Positions 54,334 through 62,508 of a DNA stretch of 64,000 nucleotides are shown here, in pieces (the stretch's first letter is position 1; each line of letters begins with the position of its first letter). This DNA comes from Tianweitania sp. UT-5YL-CI-8 (lineage in GTDB: Bacteria > Pseudomonadota > Alphaproteobacteria > Rhizobiales > Rhizobiaceae). The position numbers and the translations under genes are program-made. The DNA lies in NCBI RefSeq assembly GCF_030010215.1, contig NZ_JASCRR010000003.1, forward strand, positions 124,001-188,000. Direction: 5' to 3'. Below the pieces are notes generated by a model, which saw nothing but the letters and a program-made list of their open reading frames with translations, was not told where the DNA came from and made no database searches.

Positions 54334-54656
54334 TCCACTTCCTCCTGATCCGTTGCGTTGGACCAGCGAGGGATGCGGTCAGGCGGTGTCGGTCACGCCG
54401 CGGGCGGGAACGGCTTGCCGTTGATCGGCGCCGCGCCGCGTCCATGCAGGGGAACGCAATGGAGCGGGAGGCAGGAGCGGCAAGGGAATGGTGGTGCGGT
54501 TCGCCAGGGATACGCCGGCATAGCAGCGCGGTTAGGTCTAAGCGTTGGCGTGGGGGCCTAGACCGATGGCGTCAACAATTTCAGGGAATGGCCAAGCGCT
54601 CGAATAGGCGCTTCGCTGGATGAAAACGCTGCGCGCGTTAGCGACCGCGAGGTGAC

Positions 54657-55079
54657 TCAGGCGGCTGAATTGTCGGCGCCGGGCAGAACGAGCCTGGCTC
54701 GGGCGTCCTTGATGGCCTTCATGACGCGGGAGGATACGCCCGGCTGTCGCAGCATTTCCGCATCACTCATCCCGTCGAAATCGGTCAGCCGGGTGAAACA
54801 TGCCGCGCGCAAGCGTGAGATGAAGAGTTTCGACATACCGCTGTTCTCCAGACGGTCGGGATGATCTTCCGTCAGGAATTCAAATTCTACGTGCGGGATT
54901 TCCATGTATTCTTCCACGGTGGCGTTACCCGACGTGGTAACAACAGCCACCGGAGGGAGGCTACTAACGAATTTATTAGTGCGCCGATGTGGCGCCATCG
55001 CAGGCTTTCTTCTGGGAGGCGATTGCACGTCGTGAGGTCTTTGCCGTTCGCCGGAGAAGATGTCGTCCACCGCGATCAT
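54657..55079 (-). CDS. Hypothetical with alpha-CTD-like helices
   Basis: 140 residues, start overlapping the upstream stop by 4 bases. The N-terminal half is basic and disordered. The C-terminal segment FISRLRAACFTRLTDFDGMS, DAEMLRQPGVSSRVMKAIKD has the spacing of a helix-hairpin-helix like that of the RNA polymerase alpha C-terminal domain (L..A...T..DL...S..ELL..PG...K....I). DNA binding is a possibility only. Confidence 0.6.
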   Translation of the reverse strand: MIAVDDIFSGERQRPHDVQSPPRRKPAMAPHRRTNKFVSSLPPVAVVTTSGNATVEEYMEIPHVEFEFLTEDHPDRLENSGMSKLFISRLRAACFTRLTDFDGMSDAEMLRQPGVSSRVMKAIKDARARLVLPGADNSAA

Positions 55080-55342
55080 GCTTGGCCTCCGTCATCGCCC
55101 TTCGGCACGAAGCCGTCCGGGCTGTCGGGATCTGGCGGAAGATAAGCGTCATAGGGGTTGCCGTCGGCGAGATGGCGGAAGGGCGTAAAGATATAGTCGC
55201 CATCGTCACGGCTGCCGGCAGCGATGACATAGCGTTTCTCGCCCGTCAGTGCGTCGGCGCATTCCATCAGCGCGAGATTGCCGTCGACGGCGGCGCGCAG
55301 CAGCGTGTTGAAGTTGGTGCGGGCGTAGTCGGGGATAGCCAT
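55076..55342 (-). CDS. DUF6117-like small protein
   Basis: 88 residues from the ATG at 55342: MAIPDYARTNFNTLLRAAVD, GNLALMECADALTGEKRYVI, FRHLADGNPYDAYLPPDPD. This matches a short, strongly conserved protein of alphaproteobacterial mobile elements (DUF6117). Unknown function. First of a two-gene overlap with the 54657 gene. Confidence 0.82.
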   Translation of the reverse strand: MAIPDYARTNFNTLLRAAVDGNLALMECADALTGEKRYVIAAGSRDDGDYIFTPFRHLADGNPYDAYLPPDPDSPDGFVPKGDDGGQA

Positions 55343-55366
55343 AATTCTCTCTCCTGACACGAAATA

Positions 55367-55393
55367 GCCCGGCGCTCCTGTCGGAGGCCGGGC
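55367..55393. terminator. GC-rich hairpin downstream of the frameshifted gene
   Basis: GCCCGG (55367-55372) pairs with CCGGGC (55388-55393), with an inner CTCC/GGAG stem around TGTC. It lies 32 bases past the TGA of the gene at 55425-55897 on the minus strand. The following bases (TATTTCG on the minus strand) give a weak T run. Confidence 0.5.
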
Positions 55394-55424
55394 CGGATTG
55401 CGAATAGGGCCGTGGTACTGGGCG

Positions 55425-55897
55425 TCACGCCGCGGCGCGGCCCTCGACGATATCCGGGCCGACCTCGTCGGCGGTCACTTCTTCCAGCCTGGCGGAGCTG
55501 TATCCCGCCTTCGCCAGCCAGAGCTCGGCTGCGTCACGATCCTGCGCGAGATGCAGCAGCTCGCTGTTGTCGCCGAGCTGCTGGAGGACGCGGACATTCC
55601 GATGGTGGGGCGCTCGACGATCTCGAAGGAGAGATCGCTATCGATGGAATGCGTGCGCATGACGGTGATGAGGATCACCGCGCCCGATGCGAAGTTGCCC
55701 TCGTGCAAGGTGAAGCATGGCGGACTCGTGTAGGTCGGGCGCTCGCGTGCGGGTTCCTTGCGCACGAGCCGGCCGACGCCGTTGCGCCGCTCCCAGGCCG
55801 CGAGCTTCTTGGTGAAGCGGGCGGGCGGTTTCGGGGCGCCGTCAAAATATCTGACCAGGCTGCCGAGTGGCGCATCGAAGACGTTGTAGGCAGGCAT
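55425..55897 (-). pseudogene. Conserved element protein, frameshifted
   Basis: From the ATG 55897 the frame gives MPAYNVFDAPLGSLVRYFDG, ARFTKKLAAWERRNGVGRLV and HSIDSDLSFEIVERPTIG, then loses sense. Another frame continues NVRVLQQLGDNSELLHLAQD, RDAAELWLAKAGYSSARLEE and VTADEVGPDIVEGRAAA, ending at TGA 55425. A single missing base near 55600 separates them; the joined product would have 157 residues. No function known. Confidence 0.72.
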
Positions 55898-55921
55898 TGT
55901 TCTGTCTCCTGAAACGAAAAC

Positions 55922-55942
55922 GGCCCGGCGGTGTGCCGGGCC
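55922..55942. terminator. Terminator after the ParB-like gene
   Basis: GGCCCGGC (55922-55929), loop GGTGT, GCCGGGCC (55935-55942): perfect 8-bp stem beginning 53 bases after the parB-like stop on the minus strand and followed by GTTTTCGTTT. Confidence 0.7.
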
Positions 55943-55994
55943 TTGAGGTGGAAGGGTGGGAATGATCGGGGCGACCGAAGTCGCCCCGCCTGGG

Positions 55995-58145
55995 TTATTC
56001 GGCGGCGATCATGTGGACCGGCTCGCCGATCCCGTCGGCATCCGCCGATACCTCGTCGTCATCCGTGAGGAAGGCCGGCAGCGCTTCGCCACCCGTGTCG
56101 CCGTCCATATCGGTGGCATGTTCCGGCTCGGCATCGAGCAGGCGCAGCGGCTCGGGCAGCCAGCCCGTGTCCGCCAAGAGACGCTCGGCCTCCTTGGCCA
56201 TGTCACCCTTCTTCAGATGGTCGATGAGCTGGGCGGCGCGTTCGCCCGCACCCTCGCGCACGGCTTGGAGGATACGGGGCTTGGTGACACGGCCGAGATA
56301 GTTTTCGACCGTTGGCCGGAAGCCGGCTTCGACCATGTCGAGGCCGGTGACGCGTGCCAGTCGGTCGGCTTCAGCCATGCGCCGGTCGAGGGCCGACTGC
56401 GAGATGCCCGTCACGCTCAACGGGTTCGGACGCTCATAGAGGGCGTTGACCCCGTAGCTGACGCAATGGGCGAGCAGCGCGAGGCGGCTGGCGTCGTCGA
56501 GCGCGTCGACCCAGTCCCACAGCGCATCGTCTTGGGCCGGCAGATCCGCCTTCCAGTCCTCGTGCCGCTGGGCGATGGACTTCGCATAGGGGCTCTCGCC
56601 GAGATCCTTGCCCTGTTCGCGGAAGAAGACGTGGTTGACCGAGGCCTGCAGGCTGGCACCGGAGGTGCCGGTCCGCCGGAAGGTGTCGCGCACCAGCCTG
56701 TGCAGCAGGGCGGTGAGCGCGACATGCGGATTGCCGCCGACGACATCGCGCAGCGCCAGCGTGCGGTGCGCAGTCAGTTCGATCACGAGCCGCTCCGGAA
56801 GCGGCTTGATGACGTCCTCCTCGTCGTCCTCCTGCGGCTCGACCGGCTGGCCGCCGATCGTGATGACCGCACGCTGGATGTGCGGCGTCTCCGGGTCGTC
56901 GCCGTTCTGCCGCTCACCGTCAGTCTCGGGCGCATCGCCGTCGACGGTCGCGGACGGCTCGTCCTCGGGCCGGACATAGCCGCGATCGACGATCAGCTCG
57001 CCATCGGAATCGACGGAGATGAAGACGCCGGCGATGGCGATCTCGGCCGGATCGTAGACGGCCGGGCGCTTCTCGAAGGCTTCGAGGGCCGCCTCGATCT
57101 CTCCGAGACGCTGGTCGATCTCGTCGGGCAACTCGTCGGCGCCGGCATATTCGGCTTGGAGCTGCTCGGACTCCTCACGCAGCGCCTCGCGTGCGGCATG
57201 CTCCTCATCGGTGAGGTCGACGAAGCTGCCGGTGAGCGCACGCAGACCATGATCGTGACCATAAGGCAAGTCGATGTCGACCGTCACCCACTTCCAGCCT
57301 TCATTGGCGATCTCGTCGGCGACCGCCTTCAGCCTCTCGGACACGAGCCGGTCGAGTAGCGCGGGGTTCTGGAGCCAGCCGCCGCCATCGGCCTCGAACA
57401 GGTCGCGAAGCACGATGCCGCCAGCCTGCTCGTAAGCCTCGACACCGACGAACAGCGCCCGCTTGTCGGAGGCCGGAATCGTCGTTTCGGTCAGCAACTG
57501 GCGGATATGCCAGGGCTGGCGGTTATAGGAGTGCTGAATCGCCTCCCAGACATGTTCCTGTCGCGCATGGTCGGGATTGACGGTGAAAGCCATCAGCATC
57601 TCCAGCGTCATGCCGTCTGCGGCATAGACGTCATGCAGCGCCGGCGAGACGGCGGCAAGGCGCAGGCGCTGCTTCACGACCTGGACGGTGGTGGAGAAGG
57701 CGGCCGCGATCTCTTCTTCGGTCATTCCCTTGGTCCGCATCTCGAGGAAGGCACGGAAGGCATCGAGAGGATGGAGTGGCACGCGCTGGGTGTTCTCGGC
57801 CAAGCTGTCGTCTTCGGCGAGGATCTTCGTGGAGGGATCGCGCACGATGCAGGGCACGAGGCCGTCCTTGGGGAAGCGCTTCGCCTTCACCAGCCGTTCG
57901 AGCGCCCGGTAGCGCCGCCCGCCCGCCGGCACCTCGAACATGCCGGTCTCTTTGCCGTCGGCATCGAGGATGGGACGCACATTGAGGCCCTGCACGAGAT
58001 CCTCGCGGCGATCGATGTCTCGGGCTAGCTCTTCGATGGCGAGGTTAGACTCGATGCGCCGGACGTTCGCCTCGGACAGCACGAGCTTGTTGAAGGGAAT
58101 GTCGCGCGAGCGCGAGAGAGTGATCTTCCTGGCAGCCTTGGCCAT
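55995..58145 (-). CDS. ParB/RepB-type nuclease-like protein (large)
   Basis: 716 residues. The N-terminal ParB domain has IPFNKLVLSEANVRRIESNL, FEVPAGGRRYRALERLVKAK, PCIVRDPSTKILAEDDSLAE and NTQRVPLHPLDAFRAFLEM. A KorB/HTH segment follows (MTEEEIAAAFSTTVQVVKQR, LRLAAVSPALHDVYAADGMT). The remaining 450 residues contain an acidic linker (about 330-430) and a helical C-terminus. This length, twice that of chromosomal ParB, is usual for the ICE form. It may bind DNA for partition or regulation. No parA is adjacent. Its leader and an upstream palindrome pair are listed separately. Confidence 0.9.
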   Translation of the reverse strand: MAKAARKITLSRSRDIPFNKLVLSEANVRRIESNLAIEELARDIDRREDLVQGLNVRPILDADGKETGMFEVPAGGRRYRALERLVKAKRFPKDGLVPCIVRDPSTKILAEDDSLAENTQRVPLHPLDAFRAFLEMRTKGMTEEEIAAAFSTTVQVVKQRLRLAAVSPALHDVYAADGMTLEMLMAFTVNPDHARQEHVWEAIQHSYNRQPWHIRQLLTETTIPASDKRALFVGVEAYEQAGGIVLRDLFEADGGGWLQNPALLDRLVSERLKAVADEIANEGWKWVTVDIDLPYGHDHGLRALTGSFVDLTDEEHAAREALREESEQLQAEYAGADELPDEIDQRLGEIEAALEAFEKRPAVYDPAEIAIAGVFISVDSDGELIVDRGYVRPEDEPSATVDGDAPETDGERQNGDDPETPHIQRAVITIGGQPVEPQEDDEEDVIKPLPERLVIELTAHRTLALRDVVGGNPHVALTALLHRLVRDTFRRTGTSGASLQASVNHVFFREQGKDLGESPYAKSIAQRHEDWKADLPAQDDALWDWVDALDDASRLALLAHCVSYGVNALYERPNPLSVTGISQSALDRRMAEADRLARVTGLDMVEAGFRPTVENYLGRVTKPRILQAVREGAGERAAQLIDHLKKGDMAKEAERLLADTGWLPEPLRLLDAEPEHATDMDGDTGGEALPAFLTDDDEVSADADGIGEPVHMIAAE

Positions 58146-58151
58146 GTCGGT

Positions 58152-58226
58152 TTCTCCGCGACGAGCGCCGAGAGCCTCTCTCTCGACCCGAACCCGTCAC
58201 GAAAATCCCCGCATTCCTCTAACTCT
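58152..58226 (-). promoter_or_regulatory. Shared structured leader, copy 2 (parB-like gene)
   Basis: Plus-strand order from the gene outward: TCTCCGCGACG, stem CGAGAG (58169-58174) with CTCTCG (58180-58185), AACCCGTC (58191-58198), CCTCTAACTCT (58216-58226). The ardC leader has the same blocks, but its stem is GCCGGA/TCCGGC, so the two stems differ while both still pair. Confidence 0.55.
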
Positions 58227-58255
58227 CTTCAGCAGCGCCACTTGGAGCCAATCAC

Positions 58256-58303
58256 ATGTGATCAACACCACCGCGGTAATGTGGCGCGAGATAGTGATCA
58301 CAT
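58256..58303. promoter_or_regulatory. Inverted-repeat operator upstream of the parB-like gene
   Basis: ATGTGATCA (58256-58264, inside the palindrome ATCACATGTGAT from 58251) and TGATCACAT (58295-58303) form a perfect 9-base inverted repeat with a 30 bp spacer. It lies 110-160 bp upstream of the ParB-like start, where its promoter should be. It could be bound by the ParB-like protein itself. Confidence 0.5.
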
Positions 58304-58328
58304 AAGGAGCAAGCTGAATGGCGCGCGT

Positions 58329-58955
58329 TTACCGACGTGCCGCGTGAAAGAGCGCGAGCTCTTCACGCAGTGCCCGCGCAACCGAGGGACGTGCCGATAT
58401 GCGCCCGACATAGGCCGCGACAGCCGGATAAGGACCGAGGTCGATCTGCACGAACTGAGCCCAGTTCAGCACCACGATCAGATAAGCATCGGCCACGCTG
58501 AAGTGATCAAGCAGGTACTCGCGGTCGCATAGATGCCGATCCAGAACGGCTAACCGAGATGCAGCGGAGGCCCTAGCAAAGTCGCGTGCGCCATCGCCAG
58601 CGGCGTGACTGAGGAGAGGTGTGAAGACCTGCTTATGCAGCTCAGCGCCGACAAAACTCAACCAACGGGCCAGTTCGTAGCGTTGAGTGTCGGGCACTCC
58701 TAACCGGGCTTCGGGGAATCTGTCCGCCAAATAGGAAAGAATGGCGGCGTTTTCGATCAGGATACGGCCATCGGCGGTGCGCAAAGCTGGCACCTGACCC
58801 AAGGGATTTATCGCCAGATAGTCGCTGTCGTCGGCAATGATGCGCTTTGTGCGGGTATCAACCTGACAAAGTTTGGTTTCGCCTTCAGCACCCGCCTCAT
58901 AGATGCTGATGCGACTGGCCGTCGAACATGCGAGAGGCGAAAAATAAAGCTCCAT
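58329..58955 (-). CDS. Glutathione S-transferase
   Basis: 208-residue GST; the ATG at 58955 has GGAG six bases upstream. N-terminal thioredoxin-fold: MELYFSPLACSTASRISIYE (catalytic Ser/Cys region as in beta-class GSTs), LAINPLGQVPALRTADGRIL, IENAAILSYLADRFPE. C-terminal helical domain: FSVADAYLIVVLNWAQFVQI. It conjugates or isomerises electrophiles with glutathione. Cargo of the element, divergent from a TetR regulator that probably controls it. Confidence 0.93.
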   Translation of the reverse strand: MELYFSPLACSTASRISIYEAGAEGETKLCQVDTRTKRIIADDSDYLAINPLGQVPALRTADGRILIENAAILSYLADRFPEARLGVPDTQRYELARWLSFVGAELHKQVFTPLLSHAAGDGARDFARASAASRLAVLDRHLCDREYLLDHFSVADAYLIVVLNWAQFVQIDLGPYPAVAAYVGRISARPSVARALREELALFHAARR

Positions 58956-59048
58956 GACAAACTCCATAAGTGAGGCTTCACAATTTAATTTCGATTCGGT
59001 ACAAAAATATCCAGAGCAAGTTATCCGGGTCAAGGATTTTCATGCGAA
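58956..59048. promoter_or_regulatory. GST/TetR divergent promoter region
   Basis: 93 bp, much AT-richer than the surrounding element. GGTACAAAAAT (58998-59008) is repeated as GGTACATAAAT (59051-59061) over the TetR start codon, 53 bp apart in the same orientation, and GTGAGGCTTCAC (58970-58981) forms a short palindrome near the GST start. These are candidate TetR binding sites. Confidence 0.45.
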
Positions 59049-59696
59049 ATGGTACATAAATTATCGTCAGGCCAAGAGGCAGGCGCCAAGCGCAGTCGAG
59101 GTCGACCGCGCGGGTTCGATCCAGACGCGATCCTGGAGCGCGCCCGGAATGTCTTCTGGAATACGGGCTACTCCGCCACTTCGCTGGATGAACTTGCGGC
59201 GGCCACCGGCCTGAACAGGCCAAGTCTCTACGGGGCCTTCGGTGACAAACAGGCGCTCTACCTGGCCGCGCTCGAAAAATCGCGAGCAGAGTCTGTTCGG
59301 GGGCTTATTGCGGCCCTCGCGCCTGAGGAAACACTGCGCGAGAGCCTGGAGCGACTGTTCGCGGCTGCTGCCCAAATTTACTTGCGGGGTGATGCGGGCC
59401 AGCGCGGTTGCTTCCTCATTGGAACTGCAGTCACCGAGGCGGTTGCGGACGCCGAGATTCGCCATGTGCTCAGCTTGGCGCTCAATGAGCTCGATACGGC
59501 GTTCGAGGAACGCTTGCGGCGTGCGCAGGAGGCTGGCGAACTCGACGCCGATGCCGATATTTCCGCCCTTGCCAAAGTGGCCACAGCGACACTCAACGGC
59601 ATGGCCATCCGCGCCAGAGCCGGTGCTGACGCGGACGAACTGGCCCAGTTCGGCAGGGGACTTGTGACGTTAATATGTGGAGCCTACTCCAAGTAG
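59049..59696 (+). CDS. TetR-family repressor
   Basis: 215 residues. N-terminal HTH: RGRPRGFDPDAILERARNVF, WNTGYSATSLDELAAATGLN, RPSLYGAFGDKQALYLAALE. The ligand domain carries GQRGCFLIGTAVTEAVAD, a signature of the AcrR/YezE-like subgroup (TetR_C). Probably represses the divergent GST gene and itself, with release by an electrophilic or aromatic compound. Confidence 0.92.
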   Translation: MVHKLSSGQEAGAKRSRGRPRGFDPDAILERARNVFWNTGYSATSLDELAAATGLNRPSLYGAFGDKQALYLAALEKSRAESVRGLIAALAPEETLRESLERLFAAAAQIYLRGDAGQRGCFLIGTAVTEAVADAEIRHVLSLALNELDTAFEERLRRAQEAGELDADADISALAKVATATLNGMAIRARAGADADELAQFGRGLVTLICGAYSK

Positions 59697-59728
59697 CATC
59701 GGTGTGGCGGGGCCGCCTAGGCGTCCGC

Positions 59729-60088
59729 CTACCGTGATCGTATCGCGGCGTAGAGCACGCACTCCGCTGCCCGGATGCCGCCGGCCTGGCGTGCGGCCTC
59801 GGCCCAGACCGAGATTGGGAAATCCCCAGAGAAGAGGATGTCGCGCTCGATCCCCACGCCGAATGGCAAGCTAATCGACGACATCTCCCGAAGGGAAAAA
59901 CTGCCAAGCTCGGGTTCGCCGATGTCGGCGAGGCCGTAGAGCGTATCGCCGTCTGCATCCAGTTCGGTCGCGAGCCAGACGCCTTCGCCGAGCGGATTGA
60001 AGAACTTCACCACCGGCACATGGTCGCTATCGCGCTGGCGGCCATTGGCGAGAAGTTGCTCGCGCAACTCGTCGGTCAGGAGGATCAT
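59729..60088 (-). CDS. DUF2958 family protein
   Basis: 119 residues from the ATG at 60088, overlapping the ardC stop by 4 bases. MILLTDELREQLLANGRQRD, VVKFFNPLGEGVWLATELDA, DGDTLYGLADIGEPELGSFS, GVGIERDILF are standard DUF2958 blocks. It travels with ardC in plasmids and ICEs; function unknown but plausibly anti-restriction. Confidence 0.9.
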   Translation of the reverse strand: MILLTDELREQLLANGRQRDSDHVPVVKFFNPLGEGVWLATELDADGDTLYGLADIGEPELGSFSLREMSSISLPFGVGIERDILFSGDFPISVWAEAARQAGGIRAAECVLYAAIRSR

Positions 60089-61047
60089 GCTGCCCTCCTG
60101 TCGATGATGGCTTCGTCCTCGGTCGCCGGCTGCTCGTCCTCCGGCAGGAAGGAGAGAATCCAATCGGCCGCCTTGCTGGCTTGGGAGGCGGCGCGGAAGA
60201 TGACGCGGTTATCCTCGCGCATCGTGTCGATCCACGCGCCGATGTAATCGCTGTGCCGCACCGTAGGCGTGATCCCGAGCGTCGCGCAGCAGAAGGCGCT
60301 CGAAAGCTCCGCGACAACCTCCTCGACAAAATAGCGCTTCGAGCCGAAGGAGCCGCCCAGGTCTCGGCCGAGACGCGAGTCATGGCCGCTGGCGTGACTG
60401 ACCTCGTGGAGTGCCGTGCGGTGCCAATTAATCGGCTCGAAGTAGGCTTGGGGCGGAGGTACGACCACGTAGTCCTGGGACGGGACATAGACGGCCCGAT
60501 CGCCGCCGATACGGAAGTCGATGCCGGTCGCCCTGATGAGCGCCTCGACTTTCGGCTCGATCAGGCCGGGCGGAGGCGGTGGCACGACGGTCTCAATCTC
60601 CTCGGGGAGATTTTCGCATTGCGCCGTGTTGAACACGGTGAAGCGCTTGAGGAACGGGATCGCTTGGGCTTCCTCGCCGGTCTCGCGAGCACGCTTCCTC
60701 TCGTCCTCGGGCGTGAAGCGGTCGGCATAGAACACGGTGGTTCCGTGCTCGCCCTTGCGAACATTGCCTCCAAGCGACAAGGCCTGGCGAAAGGTGAGCC
60801 AGGCCTGGCCGGGGAAGCCGTGCTGAACGACGGCTCCCCAGAGAATCAGAATGTTGATGCCGCTGTAGCTGCGGCCAGTGCTGGCGTTCTTCGGCAGGCC
60901 GAGTGGCGCCTTGGCCGCGCTAGTGCCCCACGGCTGGACCCAGGGCACGCGGCCTTCCTCCAGTTCGGCGATGATCTTGTTGGTGATGTCGTCGTAAAGG
61001 CTCGTGCGGTCCGAGCCGGCGCGAGCGCTGCGGTCATGTCTGGCCAT
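60085..61047 (-). CDS. ardC: ArdC-like antirestriction protein
   Basis: 320 residues. N-terminal ssDNA-binding domain (DUF1738): SLYDDITNKIIAELEEGRVP, WVQPWGTSAAKAPLGLPKNA, YSGINILILWGAVVQHGFPG. A zincin domain follows, with the metal motif TALHEVSHASGH (near 215) and the third ligand Glu in FVEEVVAELSSAF. ArdC relatives protect incoming DNA from restriction. Preceded by the third copy of the shared leader and by about 180 bp (61131-61313) in which I see no gene. Confidence 0.92.
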   Translation of the reverse strand: MARHDRSARAGSDRTSLYDDITNKIIAELEEGRVPWVQPWGTSAAKAPLGLPKNASTGRSYSGINILILWGAVVQHGFPGQAWLTFRQALSLGGNVRKGEHGTTVFYADRFTPEDERKRARETGEEAQAIPFLKRFTVFNTAQCENLPEEIETVVPPPPPGLIEPKVEALIRATGIDFRIGGDRAVYVPSQDYVVVPPPQAYFEPINWHRTALHEVSHASGHDSRLGRDLGGSFGSKRYFVEEVVAELSSAFCCATLGITPTVRHSDYIGAWIDTMREDNRVIFRAASQASKAADWILSFLPEDEQPATEDEAIIDRRAA

Positions 61048-61054
61048 CGGGGAT

Positions 61055-61130
61055 TGTCTCCGCGACGGGCGCCGGAAGCCTTCCTCCGGCCCTCAACCCG
61101 TCACGGGAAACCCGGCCGACCTCTCACTCT
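61055..61130 (-). promoter_or_regulatory. Shared structured leader, copy 3 (ardC)
   Basis: Plus-strand order from the gene outward: TCTCCGCGACG, stem GCCGGA (61071-61076) with TCCGGC (61085-61090), AACCCGTC (61095-61102), CCTCTCACTCT (61120-61130). Distances from AACCCGTC to the CCTCT block are identical to those in the parB-like leader. Confidence 0.55.
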
Positions 61131-61313
61131 AAAGGGGGCGTTGCGGGGCGCTCCCCGCAGAAGGGGTGTGCTGGCGACCGCGGCGCCGGCCAGGGGGAAG
61201 GCATTCCCCCCGCGCGATCTACGCTGGCTTTCGCGCGCGCCGCGCAACTCTCTCGCAATGCTTGGTTCCGCCTCTATGAGGCTATGGCAACCCGAGTGAT
61301 GGTACGGTTTCCC

Positions 61314-62384
61314 TTATTTAACGCTGGTAACCAATTGAAGACCTGCCCAGCCGGCATATTTGTCGCCGGTTTCGCGGATATGAGTATACCGCTTGAGGCT
61401 AACCCATGATCGATGGCCGCTGACGGCTGCGACGTGAGGGATATTCAGGCCCATCTCGAAAAGCCGTGAAACGCCTTCGTGGCGAAGATCGTGAAAATGC
61501 AGGTCCTTGATGTCCAGCAGCTTGCAGGCTCGTGTGAAATTGGCAGTGATGGCATCGGTAGAGTAGGGGAAGATTTCCGGCTTGTTCTTGGGCATGCTTT
61601 CGATGACCTGAATGGCTTCGTCCGGTAGATCCACCCAGGTGTGGTTGCCGTTCTTCTCGCCCGGATGCTTCATGTCGCGCACCAGGACGCGCTTGTGTTC
61701 CTTCTGAAAGTCGTTCCAGGCAATGCGCGTGATCTCTTCCTGACGGCGCGTCGAGAAGAGAGCGAAGACGATGATCTTGTGCATGGGCATGGCCTGAGGG
61801 GCACGCTGGCGGCGCTCGATGAAATGAGCCAGCAGCTTATTCAGCTCTTCGAGCGTCGGTCGTCGATCACGCTGAACGGAGCGCGAGGTAATGCCCATGC
61901 GGCGCGCCACAGTGATGGCATCCTTCATCTCCTGCTCGTCGAGCCGATAGTCCCACATGGGGCGCGCGATAGCGAAGATCGCGGCGAGGTGGCTGGCATA
62001 GTTGCCGACGGTCTGCGGTTTGGCGGTGAGCGATTGCAGGAACTCGATGATGTCCTTGGACTTGATCTGGGAGCAGGGCATTTCGGCGATGGGGTAGTTT
62101 TTGATCGCTCGTAGTACCTGGGCCTTAGTGCGGCCGATCTCCTTGATGGATTCCTCCGTGTAGCGGTCAATTGCTTTCGCCAATGTGTGATCATCGGCTT
62201 TTGCGCGGTCGATGCCGCCAGGTTTTGCGAGCTCGGCCTCGCGCCTTTTCATCCAGGCCGCCGCGGCTGGACGCCTGTCAAAAGTCTCCGTCTCGTGATA
62301 TGTCGCGCCTTCTCGCATGACGCGCAGTCGCACCATGTAGCCGACGCTGCCATCCTTGCGTTTGCGTGCGACGATCGTGCCCAT
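61314..62384 (-). CDS. int: Tyrosine integrase of a dusA-targeting element
   Basis: 356 residues from the ATG at 62384, with GAGGAAG upstream. Arm-binding start MGTIVARKRKDGSVGYMVRL; core-binding region about 60-160; catalytic residues R (FSTRRQEEITRI), H-x-x-R (HDLRHEGVSRL), H (SGHRSWVSL) and Y (KRYTHIRE). It is 124 bp from dusA and points away from it, the arrangement of the integrases described as dusA-specific. It carries out insertion and, with a directionality factor, excision. Confidence 0.93.
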   Translation of the reverse strand: MGTIVARKRKDGSVGYMVRLRVMREGATYHETETFDRRPAAAAWMKRREAELAKPGGIDRAKADDHTLAKAIDRYTEESIKEIGRTKAQVLRAIKNYPIAEMPCSQIKSKDIIEFLQSLTAKPQTVGNYASHLAAIFAIARPMWDYRLDEQEMKDAITVARRMGITSRSVQRDRRPTLEELNKLLAHFIERRQRAPQAMPMHKIIVFALFSTRRQEEITRIAWNDFQKEHKRVLVRDMKHPGEKNGNHTWVDLPDEAIQVIESMPKNKPEIFPYSTDAITANFTRACKLLDIKDLHFHDLRHEGVSRLFEMGLNIPHVAAVSGHRSWVSLKRYTHIRETGDKYAGWAGLQLVTSVK

Positions 62385-62508
62385 GTCCGCTTCCTCATTT
62401 GTCACATGGGAATCATACCTGGCACATTGTGACAAATCCAGCGCCGAAATCGGCGGATTTGGCACAAAACGAGCGTAAACGAGACGGAGAATTTAGGAGA
62501 ATATCGCG

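Noticed and set aside
61143-61158. Small hairpin GCGGGG-CGCT-CCCCGC upstream of ardC
   Set aside because: Short, GC-rich and without T run; not enough to call a terminator or regulator.
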